Positions 33,133 through 44,526 of a stretch of 64,000 bases of DNA are shown piece after piece (the stretch's first letter is position 1; every line of letters begins with the position of its first letter). The DNA lies in NCBI RefSeq assembly GCF_030272615.1, contig NC_081406.1, positions 168,722,361 through 168,786,360 on the forward strand. The letters are read 5' to 3'. The position numbers and the translations under genes are program-made. Source of the stretch: Cryptomeria japonica (Eukaryota > Streptophyta > Pinopsida > Cupressales > Cupressaceae). Below the pieces are notes generated by a model, which was given only the letters and a program-made list of their open reading frames with translations, did no database searches and was not told the DNA's origin.

Positions 33133-34676
33133 TGTAGACACCCAAAAATGGTCAACGCTTGCGTAGTCATACTTTAACATTTGTGCATTGCCTCATTTTA
33201 GGTTTTTGCATCGCATTAACATTTCTCCTATGTCATGCACTTGATTTTTATCATTTTGTGAACATCGAGTCATTCTTCTATATTCTTCAATCATCTCGTC
33301 CTCGAATTTGGTCTCGTCGACAACATTATCCAGTCATGATTTTGATCGATTTTATCTTGTTGCATCAATGTGCATGCTAATTTGTCATCATTTTGGACAT
33401 TGTCAATCCTAATTAGGGTTTTGTCCTCTTTTCAATCTTGTCATCATGCGATCGATTTGTCATCGGTCGTGGTCATTGTTCGATCTTGTCATTTTGCGAT
33501 CGATTTGTCATCGATCGTGGTCATTATCAATCTTGTCGTCGTGCAATCCATATTGTCATCGATCCTTGTCCTCTTGTCAATCTTGTCATTTTGCAATCAT
33601 ATTGTCATCAATTGATTATTGTCTGTCTTAATTATGTCAATTTGGATCAATTTGTCATTGTTCCTCGTCAATTGGCGTATTTATTAAGCAAATCATTTAT
33701 CAATTCAAAATCATGATCGAATCGATATCAACTATCCTTTGTCAAGACCTAATTGTCATTCTCGCATTTCTAATTCATCTTCCAAGGTTTTATGATTTAT
33801 TCATTTAATCTTGTTTTTCATTTCTTCCTCTAGGATTAATAAATTATTTATTTATCCTAAGTCTTCTTGTCACAATTAAATGTTCATTTAATTGGCTAAT
33901 TATTCCTCTTTTTGTGAATTAATTAATAAATGACAAATTATTAATTAATTTACCTAATTTTCTAATTTCCATTATTTCTAATTTTCTAAATTTCCTAATT
34001 CCTAATTTCCACCTATTTTCTAATTTGTCAAATTTAATTTCCACCTAATTAACTTTTCTCTAGTTCTCCCTATTTTTGTGCTTCATGCGTCATACTCTTG
34101 ACATAGCAAGATGTCATAAGGTTCTAGTCCTCTAAGCTTTGCATTGGCAATATGTCATAATTTATGACATAGAAGGTGTCATAACCTTCTTCTTTTCACT
34201 AAATTTTGCCATTTTGAAATCAATTGCCAAAATATCAATTTCATGCTAATTTGATCCATCTCTCCAATTTGTCTATAAATTGGATGAATTTCTTCAATTA
34301 AATCCCTTGATCTTCGAATCCTTAATCCTTAATAACCCTTGATCCTTGATTCTTAATCCGAATTTCTATCAAATTACCGAACTTACGCTTCTAGTACTCT
34401 TGAGCTTTTCATCAATCTTGCTTTCAATTGTATGTGCACTTGTAGGTGAGATCCACAAATCCATTGAAGAGGAAAGAACAACAATGGAGCCGCATGGAAG
34501 GAGTATTCAATTCTACATCTGGTTTGCATAATTTTCATTTTGAATGCTTTGTTTTCATACCTCTATTGAGTGTGCTTGGAATTAGGTTCATTTCAATGAG
34601 TGTTCTTTTGATTGAGTTATCATGTCTAGTATTTTGATCTACTTATCTTGTGATGATTCCTAATTCCGATGCTACA
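33133..34676 (+). repeat. 3' LTR of J
   Basis: 1544 bp, identical in length to the 5' LTR, with about 18 substitutions by eye and no indel. It is followed by the ttaag duplication. Confidence 0.93.
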
Positions 34677-34681
34677 TTAAG

Positions 34682-36679
34682 TATTTCTAATTTTTTGGCA
34701 GTAAATGTTATATCAAGAGAGATGATATCATCGGGAAATTTGATCCTAGATGTGATGAAGGAATATTTCTTGGTTATTCTAATGAAATCAAAGCATATAG
34801 ATGTTATAACAAGAGATTGCAGAGAATTGTGGAGAGTGCTAATGTCAAAGTAGATGAGTTGAATAGAAGTCAAATCATAGTTTATGAGAAGGAATCGATA
34901 GTGAAAATGATTATATCTGAACTGCTGGCACCTTTACCAGAACAAAATGTTGAACCAGTTACTCTAGCAGTATCAAAGAATTATATAGTCACTGAAGAAC
35001 AGGGAAGAGGAACAGAAAGTCATAAGACTCCTAGTTATGTGAGATTGAACCATTCAGAAGATCAGATCATTGGGGATAAGAGAAATGGAGTGATGACAAG
35101 AAGAAGACTGGCAACTAATGAGGTATGTTTAATTTAACAAGTTGAATAGGTATCAGTAATTGAGGCATGTAAAGATGAATATTGGTTGAAAGCTATGGAA
35201 GAAAAATTAGATCAGATTGAGAAAAATAACACATGGACCTTGGTTCCCCGGCCTAAAAATAAAAATGTAATTGGAAATGAATGGGTCATAAGGAATAAAT
35301 TGAATGAGGATGGTCAAGTTATAAGGAATAAGGCTATATTGGTTTGTAAAGGATATTCTCAGAAGGAAGGAATTGATTATGGAGGGACTTTTGTACCTGT
35401 AGCTAGGATTGAAGCTATAAGATTATTTCTTGCCTATGTTGCTTATAAAAACTACAAGTTTTATTAGATGGATGTTAAATGTGTATTTTTGAATGGGGAT
35501 CTTGATGAGGAAGTTTATATTGAGCAACCTAATGGTTGTTCACTATCGGATGATAAAAATATGGTTTGTAGGTTAAGGAAAGCTTTATATGGATTGAAAC
35601 AGGTACCTAGAGCTTGGTATGCAAGGTTGGATAAATATCTTTTGAAAGTTGGTTTTACAAAGGGTAGTGCTAACAGTAATTTTTATTATAAGATCACTGA
35701 TGATGATATACTGATTATTGAAGTATTTGTTGATGAAATTATTTTTGGAGGTGAAGATAAGTTATGTATAGAATTTTCTAAAAATATGGAGAAAGAATTT
35801 GAGATGTGTATGATTGGGGAAATGAAATTTTTCTTAGGTTTGCAGATTACTCAGACTAAAAAAGGTATTTTTATCTGTCAAACTAAGTATGCCAAGGAAT
35901 TTTTGAAGAAATTTGGCATGGGAGATTCTAAACTGGTAAGTACTCCTATGGTTACAAGTGATAAATTAACAAGAAAAGATGTTTCTGCATAGATAAATCC
36001 TACAAGATATAAATCTATGATTGGAGGTCTGCTTTATTTGACTTAGACTAGGCCTGGCATTATGAATGTTGTTTGTATTGTTTCAAGATTTTAGAGTGAT
36101 CCTAGAGAAAATTATGAGATTGCGGTGAAAAGGGTTTTAAGATACTTTCAAGGTACATCAGAATATGGCTTGTGGTACCCTAAGGATGATAACTTTACTT
36201 TATGTGCATATACAAATGCTAATTGGGTTGGAGATGTTGATGACCGAAAAAGTACTTCTGGTGGAGCTTTCTTTCTTGGAAATAAGTTGGTTTCATGAAT
36301 CAGCAAGAAACAATCATGTACTTCTTTATCTACTATTGAAGCTGAGTATGTTGTTGTTGCTACTAACTGTACACAAGTTTAATGGATGAAATAGATGTTG
36401 AAGGATATAAAGGTTGATTGTGATGCATCAGTAGTTATTTACTATGATAACTCTGCTACTATGTATATATCAAATAATCTGGTATTTTATTCTAAAATAA
36501 AGCACATATCTATAAACTATAACTTTTTGAAGGAAAAGGTGGAAGCAAATGAAGTTAGACTGGTTTATGTAAACACTAAAGAGCACATTACAGATATTTT
36601 CACTAAACCTTTGCCCAAGCAATCACTTGAGTACCTGAGAGGTAGATTAGGATTTTCTACCCCTCAGGTGGAGACTTGA
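34682..36679 (+). pseudogene. Copia B integrase C-terminus, reverse transcriptase and RNase H
   Basis: This continues the frame cut by J. FFGSKCYIKRDD and GIFLGYSNEIKAYRCYN are integrase C-terminal. RT has [53 protein letters not shown] and LYGLKQVPRAWYARLDKYL. The active site reads FVDE at 35726-35737 where YVDD is expected, so a catalytic Asp is changed. RNase H motifs STIEAEY and YDNSATMYISNN and the end TDIFTKPLPKQ follow. About eight in-frame stops (for example 35464, 35990 and 36044) but no shift. The end at 36677-36679 is the native stop. Confidence 0.9.
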
Positions 36680-37031
36680 TTGATGCGGTTTGGCATCAGT
36701 CTGGCATGCATTATTAGAGATACTATTCATTCTGGCACTGATGTGGGATGCTACTGCTCAGGGGGAGTAGTCAGCTTTGTGATTCAGTGGTTTATGTTTT
36801 TGCTTTGATATTCTTGTTAGATTTTTGGCATTAATTTCAAAGAGGGAGAGATATTGATGTGAAAAAGACACAGAAATAAAATGAAAAAGTCAAAGGGGGA
36901 GAGATATTGACATTTAGAGTTGTATGTGGGAGATTGTTAGTTGTCTTCCATTGGGGGAGATTTGTTTGGCATTTCTTAGTACTTAGATGTTTTTCACATC
37001 TAGTGTTTCCATCAATGAGAAAGGGAGAGAT
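36680..37031 (+). other. Copia B 3' untranslated region and polypurine tract
   Basis: It contains gctcagggggagtagtc at 36756-36772, also present in G, then agaaagggagagatt directly before the 3' LTR. The G-rich site 260 bases upstream could be a second polypurine tract; multiple tracts are reported for Sireviruses. Confidence 0.65.
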
Positions 37032-38230
37032 TGTTGGCCATTTGGTGGAATTGATTATGTGTTGCATTGATGTTTTATCATTGATGCCAACACTAGCTGT
37101 TTGGATTCTTTACCAACACCCTTCTGGTCCTAGTAGGTTGAGTGGTTTCTGGCTGATTTGGATCCGACATGATCTAGTAGGCTTCAGTATATTTTGGTGA
37201 TGGAATTAGTTTGTTCATGATACTCATGCTCATATTCGGTCAATTGGTTTTGGTTGGGTGATTGGATGCTATCCTGCTTGTTTAGAAGCTTGGTTTTTGG
37301 TTTCAGTGAGGGTTTCACCGATAGAGCTTTTGATGAAGATCTTTGATGAATTGCATAAGTGGTGTTGGTTTAGCTTCTGGTGGAGTTTCAGGATGCAGTT
37401 GCTGATCATGTTCAAGACTTGGTGGATGGAGATAATTGTTGTAGCATGTGGACCTATATTGGGTCTCGGTTGATCTAGGTTATGGACCGGATTTAATGTA
37501 ACATGTGGATTAGATCTCTTGATGTATTTTTGGGATGTCTTATGTGTTGGATATTATTTGTGTGGTCTAAGGCCGACATGGTTTGTAATTATGTAATTAG
37601 TTTATTGTCTGGTGGCCAACCTAATTGTTTTTGGTTGAGGGTTTGTATATATAGATGTAAGATCTCATTGTAGATCATCATGGTTATGGTTAGAGGTCAT
37701 GGTCAAGGAATGTAATATGCAAATAATGTAATATCATTCAGGTAGAGGATTTGGCCAATCATTGGAGATCGAATTGGGTTTATGTAAGAGGATTTAGTCC
37801 TTCGGTATTAAGCTTAACTGGAATTGTACTCAGGCATAGGAGATCCTATCTTTTGTAGTTTAACACTTCTCTGGATTGTAGTCTAGATTTCTATGTAGTC
37901 AGTGAGGCTCCTTTTGTGATGAGAAATGTACTCTAGGTTGTTGGCCTTCCTATAAGTGCAGGACCCTCAATTGTAATTCACATACTTATTACAGAAGTAT
38001 TATCTGACTGTGGATAGGCTTCCCACTATGGTTTTTCCCTTTACCAAGTTTTCCACATATAAATCTTTGTGTCATGTGAATGGTTGTTATTCTGTGATTA
38101 TTGTTTATGCTTAATTGGTTTAACTTCTATTCCGGTATTAAAGTTTTAAATTTCTAATAGTTCTGGTAATCTGTGACAACTGATTCACCCCCCCTCTTAG
38201 TTGTCTTCCAGTTATTTAAATTGTCTAATA
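37032..38230 (+). repeat. 3' LTR of Copia B
   Basis: It starts tgttggccatttgg and ends ttgtctaata, followed by gttac. It aligns with 18683-19901 but with many substitutions and small gaps. Confidence 0.9.
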
Positions 38231-38235
38231 GTTAC

Positions 38236-38515
38236 ACCACAAATTATGAAGATAACCCTATTTTAATTCTCTACCAGATATTGGACCTTCTAACATGCTT
38301 AAGAAACAACACCAGAGGATGGGATTGCCTAATAATCTACTTATCATACTCAATCAACTTAACACTGATCATCAAGACATATGGTTATCCCAAACTCCAT
38401 ATTGGATAAGATAAATAGGCTGAGTTGCCATCAATGAAAACTCCTAAGAAATCTCATGTACTAGACATCATCAATCTTCACCAAAGCATCACCTGAATAG
38501 TGTCTTATGCCAACA
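38236..38515 (-). repeat. 5' LTR of C1, distal part (U3 side)
   Basis: This completes the LTR started at 17901-18682; it matches 6432-6710 of the 3' LTR (ccaaattatgaagataacc... to tgtcttatgccaaca). It is followed by acaac, the D duplication. Confidence 0.85.
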
Positions 38516-38520
38516 ACAAC

Positions 38521-41070
38521 AACAACAGACAACTTCTTTGCATTCTTTGTGACTTTTAACATTCCAAAGATATGCATTTCAACTATATTTGATAGTCAGT
38601 CAAAGTCTTTCTTAATATTTTCTTTCTAAACAATCCATAGCTCCAAATTATTATTCATTTGTACAAGTTTCATTCTTTTGGTACCCTCTTCATCGGTATG
38701 GGGATCAAAATTATTTGAAATGTCCAAAATTGCTCATTTTGCATTTGAAATCTTCTTCTGAATGTCCTCAATGGTCTTTAGCCAAGACAAGTTGACTCTA
38801 AACATTTGTACAACACGATCTAAACTGGCTTCATGTGAGGTGATGCTTTCCTTTAATCTGAGATGTCATCTCCAACTCAGTAGATTTGGCAAATCTTTCT
38901 TCAAAATTTACTGCTCCATCTTTTAGCTTATTGAATGAATTTCTCATTTGTCCTTCATCATTCCAGGATTCTACTTTTACTTTTAGAAGTTTCTTATGGA
39001 GAAACTTCAATGTATCCTCAACCAAAACTCTTGAGACATAAATTTTATTTCTTGCTTCAAAAAGTAAAGAGTTACCTAGGAATAACATCTGTTGTGGAGA
39101 TAACATGCCAATATCCAATTTACGTTGAGAAACATGAACATGTAGCAACTTAGGAGAAATGTTGGTGTTGGGCACAAAAATTGATAGAATTACCAGAGTC
39201 TTCTCAAACTCTACTCCTTTCATTTCTTCCTTAGGCCTTCCCTCTCATTCCACTTGCGTAGTATTATTCTCTACATTTTCTCCTTTTGAGGCACTCTCAT
39301 ATGATTGCAATAAAGAATCTAGGGAATTATTGACATGTAAATCCTCCAAGTTATCAAACATAGCTTCAGAGTTACCTAGGAAGCACATCTGTTCTGGATA
39401 CCGGAGCAACACAACTTCCATTAGGTTCACCTGAATCAGTTCTCTTTAAGATCTTCGTCAGATGAGAAGATAATGGGATGGCAACTTATTATGCTAGTTC
39501 TTCAACGATATCATATGTCTATCTTATTATTCTCTTAATATCCTCCCAGTCATCTCCAATAATAAAAATTTCCCTTTCCTTAGTGCAAAAGCAAATATTT
39601 AGTGCTTGGTGAATATTTATTCAAGCTTCTTTGCCCAAAGGGTTACATACCCTATCCATTGCAACAGTTTTAAAGTTTGTTTCTTTGGTCATGACATCTC
39701 TTCTTTTCTCTACTAAGATTTCATAAATCTCTTGTGGGATTTCATCTTTAATTTCATTCAATGTCTTGTTAAACGAAATCATATATCTAATCACATATTT
39801 TTGCAAATTATCCTTATTTATAGATTCAGACTCATGATAGGTTTCTAAAACATAACTCAAATATTGGTTATCAACTAGAGCATTAACCAAGCTATCTGAG
39901 CTCAAGTTTCTTTCCTCATAGTCTCTTCAATTTCTTCCATAGTCTCCAACTGGGACTCATCGGGATCCTTTTCTAAATTCATTACTTGAACAATGTTTCT
40001 TTCAACCATTTCATCAAATACTTCATAGGGAAGCTCCAGAATCCACCCAACACATGTTTCCACCATAATGATATAGCATCTATCCCTACTAGCTATAAAA
40101 GTGAATGCATCTTTGTATCGGTTTACCAAATCAGATGAAAATCTATATCTTTGTTGCATAGATGTTTTAAATTCCTTGAAAAATCCACTAAAAACTCTTT
40201 GATAACTCTTGTCATCCAATATACATCTTACATAATTCCCTATTTGCATTCCCAACAAAGTTGTCTTCGCCCATACAACTTTATCTCTTTTGAGGAGTTC
40301 ATTCAAGAACATGAAAGCTAGACAAATTATCAATGAACCAAACTTCAAAGGATATTTCCTCTTCCTTGTTTTATTTAGGTTTTCCTTTAATTCTCCCAAA
40401 ATAAGTTCACATAGATCAAAGGATTAATTACACACCACAATTTTGAAGGCTTATCTATTTCTACAGCCATAGCAGTACCTTCATGATTCTGAAAATAGAT
40501 TTTGTATGCCAAGCATTTTGTCACTAGCATCACTCCAAGATTAGATATATTTTTGGCAGACATTGCCCTTCCATCGCTTTTTTCTCTTGTCAAAATAGTG
40601 ACAGTGTCATGCTTCTCAAATCGTTTGGCTCACATTTCTCCCATTTGACACAAACCAGCTAGGGTTCAAAGAGAATCCTTTATAATCTGATAGGGTTTGT
40701 CAAGATACATTGTATCCCCCTAAATGAGGCTCAAAATGATTCTAATCCATTTGGTTTCATTAGAAAAATCAAGAAAAACTCTCCAGATGTCTAACCCGAG
40801 AACTCAAATTTTTTTTTTACTCATTCTTCAGTGTCATACCATCTTCCTTAGTGGATTTTTACCATAGGTCATTAAATTTGAGATGACTTAACTCCTCCAT
40901 TCCAACATGTATGTAAGAATTAACATCCTCTATATATAGAAAATGAACATGTACCTTTGAAAATGCTCCATCTTTATAGTTTAATATTGCGATGAATATA
41001 TATGGTTTCAACACTGATTGAGGATTCAAATCTATATCAATTACAACTAGAATTGAAGTATCAAAGACTT
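38521..41070 (-). pseudogene. D ORF2 (unknown function), heavily mutated
   Basis: Read from about 41070 downwards: HFLYIEDVNSYIHVGMEELSHL near 40930 corresponds to the YGVLH.EDVRAYIH block of C1 and C2. Next come MSAKNISNLGVMLVTKC and, from 40399, a 165-codon open stretch with KYPLKFGSLIICLAFMFLNE, WAKTTLLGMQIGNYV, VNRYKDAFTFIASRDRCY and ELPYEVFDEMVERN. At 39905-39621 comes the helical domain with IPQEIYEILVEKRR, and at 39223-38831 a coiled-coil C-terminal part (FNKLKDGAVNFEERFAK). The blocks are in the same order as in C1 and C2, but the sequence is the most diverged of the set. It continues at 5646 across C1. Several stops and shifts. Confidence 0.68.
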
Positions 41071-41401
41071 AGGGTTTTATTTGCACAACAATCTAAGCTC
41101 CTCTTCACAGTACAACTTCTTGGCTTCGATTTTGCCAATGAATGAAATAATCAAGTGTCTTCTCAATATATTTTATTTCAAGTCAGATAAGCATTAATGA
41201 AAATTGTACTTCCCAAAAATAACTTCCCCTTTTTGATGTCTTCCTTTTTTAACAATTCCAAATTAACCATATTACACTCTAAAGCATAAAAAATCTATCT
41301 CTTGACCTTTTTCTCCAATTTTTGAGGGGGTGCAAGATCTTTCTTTCAAATCTCCCCCTTAGACCAGCAAGAAAATTTAGTTTTTGAAGGAAGCAACACC
41401 A
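41071..41401 (-). other. Spacer between gag and ORF2 of D
   Basis: No open frame is seen. Placement matches the spacers of C1 and H. Confidence 0.45.
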
Positions 41402-42318
41402 TCAACCGGTATGAACCCACATCTTTTTCATCTTTTCCTTCTCAAGGTTAATATTCACATTCTTTGTTGGTCTAAAAGACATCTTAGATGTATTTCTGCA
41501 ATCTTTTGCAATGTTCCATATCTTATTACAATTGTAGCAAACTAGACTCCTTTGATGATGATTACCATACCTCCCATTACATTCAGATCAGTTAGATGCT
41601 CTACATTTAATTGCTTTGTGTCCATATCTATTAAAGGAGTAACATATTCCATGGAATGATTGTCCAACATTCGTATTTTTGTATCCATTCCAAATCATCC
41701 TATTCCTACACTCATTTTCTTTATGTCCAAACTTGTTGCATGAATAGAATCTTATCACAGTAGGTTGATTTCTTATTTGACTTCTACATTCAATAGCTTT
41801 ATGTCCACATCCATTGCAAGTAAAATAATTACCCTTAAAAGTGTACCTATTAGAAACTAAAGGATATTTTTTGACATTCTAAACTGAAGGATCATTGATC
41901 TTCTCTTTCTCTTTAGAACATTCACCTTATTCATATCCCAAGCCTTATTTGTCTTTTCTTTGTTTCTGAGCACTAATTACAACATCGAGAACTTCACTTC
42001 CACCTTTCAACTTCAGCCCTTTGTCAATTTGTTCCTTTGCTTCCTTCAATTCCTTTTTCAGCTTATGCACTTCTTTCACAAGTTTAGTACAATCCTATAT
42101 TTTTCTATTCAGCTTTGTATCAAGATCATGATCCATTTTCTTTCTTCCTTCATCTAACAACTTTATCAGGTATGCAATTTTGTCATCATCTTTCTTTAAT
42201 TTAAATCTTCTCTCATCTAGATCTACAATCTTAGTTCTCCTTCCATTTCTACTACACCTTGACATTCATAGTCACTCTGTTCCATGGAATCTATATCATT
42301 AAGTTCTCCTTCAAACAT
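41402..42318 (-). pseudogene. D Gag: coiled coil plus CCHC knuckles, frameshifted
   Basis: From an ATG at 42318 (MFEGELNDID) with frame changes and stops. The coiled coil (KLVKEVHKLKKELKEAKEQ) is near 42060, GLGYE*GECS near 41940, then a knuckle series: CNGCGHKAIEC, CNKFGHKENEC, CYSFNRYGHKAIKC and CYNCNKIWNIAKDC, the first missing two residues and the last with the His lost. It ends near EKMKKMWV, matching the KMWV and KQWI ends of C1 and H Gag. Confidence 0.7.
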
Positions 42319-42375
42319 AGTGTTAAAAACTCTAGATCTACCCAAACTAGTTAAGATTACTCAAGAGGAACCTTT

Positions 42376-42388
42376 CTCTGATACCAAT
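42376..42388 (-). promoter_or_regulatory. Primer-binding site of D
   Basis: Minus-strand attggtatcagag immediately after the LTR end: an unmutated initiator-Met site. The leader aaaggttcctctt is shared with the Copia gag remnant at 4246-4358. Confidence 0.85.
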
Positions 42389-42997
42389 TGTTGAACACAC
42401 ATTGGATTCTTAGAGCAGGGGTGAATCACAATTAACTAAAATTTCAGACTTCAATCTTGCATCAACAAATTAATTCTAGGTGTACACATCAAAGAGTATT
42501 AAACAAAGACATCATGAAGCATTCACATAAGAATACCAATATTTTATATATGGAAAACCCAAACTAGAAAAAACCACGGTGAACATCAAATCACAAAATA
42601 AATCCACTATATAGAAATGTTTTACAAAAGGGAGCTCCCTACTCTGGACTTGTAGACCAAAGTTAACTACTCTTGGGGAAAGTTACAAAAAGACTTGTGC
42701 ATTGAAGATAACTACAACAAGGAAAGATACATTATTACAATTTATAGAAAAAGAACTGCATGAACAAATTCATCTATGTATGTTGATCATAGTTTCTGTT
42801 ATAGCACACTTTCAGACCTAGTGAAATATCTGAGCCACCAAGTCTCTAAATCACTAACCTTGCACCAACTGATATCTCTGCATTACTTACATTGTCATCC
42901 TTGCATTAATTCACACTTTCATTCATAGTTTTATTTCACTTTTCACACACATATATATCTCATCTATCCTGCATATGTATATATACCAATCCAGAAC
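42389..42997 (-). repeat. 5' LTR of D, proximal part, interrupted by C2
   Basis: The plus strand starts tgttgaacacacattgg. It aligns with 4359 to about 4980 and stops at agaac (42993-42997), where C2 begins. The rest lies beyond the right end. Confidence 0.8.
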
Positions 42998-44129
42998 TGT
43001 TGGAATCAAGCAACACTGAGAGGGGGGTGAATCAATATTCTATAACTTTTAACTTTATTAAACTGATCCTTCAACCACTTAATGCAAATGAATAAGAGAA
43101 AGATGCAAGAACATAAACCAAATAACCACAACACCATAACACCAATATTTTTATATGTGGAAACCCTATTAAGGGAAAATCCATGGTGGGGATGAACCCA
43201 CAATATAAATATACTCTGTAGAAGTATAGAAATATTACAAAGGGAAATGCACCTGCATTCAGGAACACTACCTAGAGCTCATTGCTAAAAAAAAAGGGTT
43301 ACAACCCAAGGAAGAGTCACTGTCTTACAAATGAAATTAATTACAATGAATCACTGAAATACATGAACTAAATAAAATAAATAATAGCATCTACAAATGC
43401 CAAATTATAGTTCTAGTTAAGCACAATAATCAAACTTTCCATCCTTATCTCAGTCTGCTCTGTTCTATTGTTCTACATTAATCCAAAGCATAAATCTTTG
43501 ACTTGCGCACATGGAACTATGCATAATCGATAGCTAACAACTTTTTCATACCCAAAATGATCATATGCATCAATCTTGTATATCCGCAACAACAAATCAT
43601 ATCGGCTACATGTTGTCTCAAGAACATTTGACATATTCACCAAATGTGTATGAATTGTTAGCTGAATCTGATCTTAAATACTTATGCAGACCAAAAATAA
43701 TTGTCCACATGCTTCCCACAAGTTGGCTTAACATCCTCAAACACAAAATCAATCACCAAAATGGATCCACCAATTCTGCACAATGATCAATCATACAAGT
43801 CGGCCATACTACATTGTTCAACTCAAAAGCCGATATAGTGGATCTTCAAACTAGCATAACACTTATTACCAAAGGATAAGATCATGGAATAAGGTACTCT
43901 AGACATCTATCAAGATTCCCTTAGCTCCACAACACAAAATATTCAACTAAAATGAGATACCAATCAATATATCAAACTTTGTTCGATGCTCTATTCTTAC
44001 TCACTGGACTTGACCAAATCTACACTCAAACTTCCGGTATAAGAAAATAAATCAATGTGGATGAAATTACTGACTAGAGTTTCCATCAATGACAACATTT
44101 GATGACCTCTGTAGTGTCTCTTGCCAACA
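42998..44129 (-). repeat. 3' LTR of C2
   Basis: The plus strand starts tgttggaatcaagcaacact and ends gtctcttgccaaca. It aligns with both C1 LTRs, including the G-tract gagaggggggtgaatca, the ctagagctcattgc block and the hairpin at 43246-43259. Confidence 0.85.
43246..43259 (-). other. U5 hairpin, C2 copy
   Basis: Minus strand AATGC, loop AGGT, GCATT: a perfect 5-bp stem with the fully paired form of the G-T pair seen in C1. Confidence 0.55.
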
Positions 44130-44146
44130 ATCTTCCCCTTTGGCAT
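44130..44146 (-). promoter_or_regulatory. Polypurine tract of C2
   Basis: Minus-strand gccaaagggggaagat directly precedes the 3' LTR. Confidence 0.75.
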
Positions 44147-44526
44147 TGATGGCAACACTTAGTGAAAAGTGACTAAGTGTCGAAATCAATACCAACATAT
44201 ATACACCACAAAACTCAAAATCTCAAAATTTTGGAGCTCCCCCTGAGATGATTACATCATTTTTCACTTCTCTACACTCCCCCTTTGACATCAATGGCAA
44301 AGATAGGGATCCAGATGAAAAAATTCAAACCAAAACTCTATATACATATGTACACACAAGCCTTTACATGAACTCAAAGATGTCTGAAAAAGTGTTTTTC
44401 AATTAACTCAAGTGACTATCCCAACCTTTTGTTTTTCAATAAACTCAAGTGACTATCCCAACATTTCTTAAGGAATTCCAAAACTAATATTACACCACTG
44501 AAGAGATATGCTTATATTTCTATTGA

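Larger units (their letters stand above)
23607..34676 (+). mobile_element. Element J: 11-kb non-autonomous, probably Gypsy-type LTR element with no pol
   Basis: 1544-bp LTRs at 23607-25150 and 33133-34676, with target duplication ttaag (23602-23606, 34677-34681). By eye the LTRs have about 18 substitutions in 1544 positions, so J is younger than A and B. The internal 8 kb has an unusual primer site, a 2.3-kb leader with a minisatellite, one long gag-like frame with four stops, and a 2.8-kb non-coding 3' region with tandem repeats. I found no protease, RT, RNase H or integrase in any frame. It shares its primer site with K. Assignment to Ty3/Gypsy (Tat-like) is inferred from that and from the general layout. 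Confidence 0.9.
18683..38230 (+). mobile_element. Copia B: degenerate Sirevirus-like Copia in the C1 5' LTR, carrying solo LTR I and element J
   Basis: LTRs are 18683-19901 and 37032-38230 (1219 and 1199 bp), with target duplication gttac (18678-18682, 38231-38235). The left LTR starts ttttggtca where the right copy has tgttggcca, so the terminal TG is mutated; the right LTR ends taata instead of taaca. The C1 3' LTR shows the empty site at about 6432 (acattacaccacc). The single gag-pol frame has more than ten stops, mostly at Gln or Trp positions. Integrase is split by J and gag by I. The LTRs differ much more than those of A or J, so B is older than both. Confidence 0.9.
5647..38515 (-). 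mobile_element. Element C1: non-autonomous LTR retroelement (Gag + ORF2), inserted in D; carries Copia A and B
   Basis: C1 on the minus strand: 5' LTR (38515-38236 joined to 18682-17901), primer site, gag, ORF2 (split by Copia A), PPT and 3' LTR (6710-5647). After removing Copia B the two LTRs are about 1062 and 1064 bp. Both run from tgttggaatc on the left to a ...aaca end on the right. The flanks give acaat/acaac as a near-perfect duplication inside D. No protease, integrase, RT or RNase H is present. Its own sequence adds up to roughly 7 kb once A and B are taken out. It is the clearest example in the window of the Gag + ORF2 family. Confidence 0.82.
4359..42997 (-). mobile_element. Element D: old non-autonomous LTR retroelement (Gag + ORF2), host of most other insertions; discontinuous
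   Basis: D comprises a 3' LTR (4359-5279), internal sequence 5280-5646 and 38521-42388, and the proximal part of the 5' LTR (42389-42997), where C2 interrupts it; the rest of that LTR is outside the window. C1 (5647-38515) splits the interior, with an imperfect 5-bp duplication (acaat 5642-5646, acaac 38516-38520). The LTR copies are clearly homologous but diverged, as expected for the oldest layer. The interior encodes a coiled-coil/zinc-knuckle Gag and an ORF2 without protease, integrase or RT, so D depends on another element for mobility. The order Gag then ORF2 matches C1, C2 and H. Confidence 0.75.
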
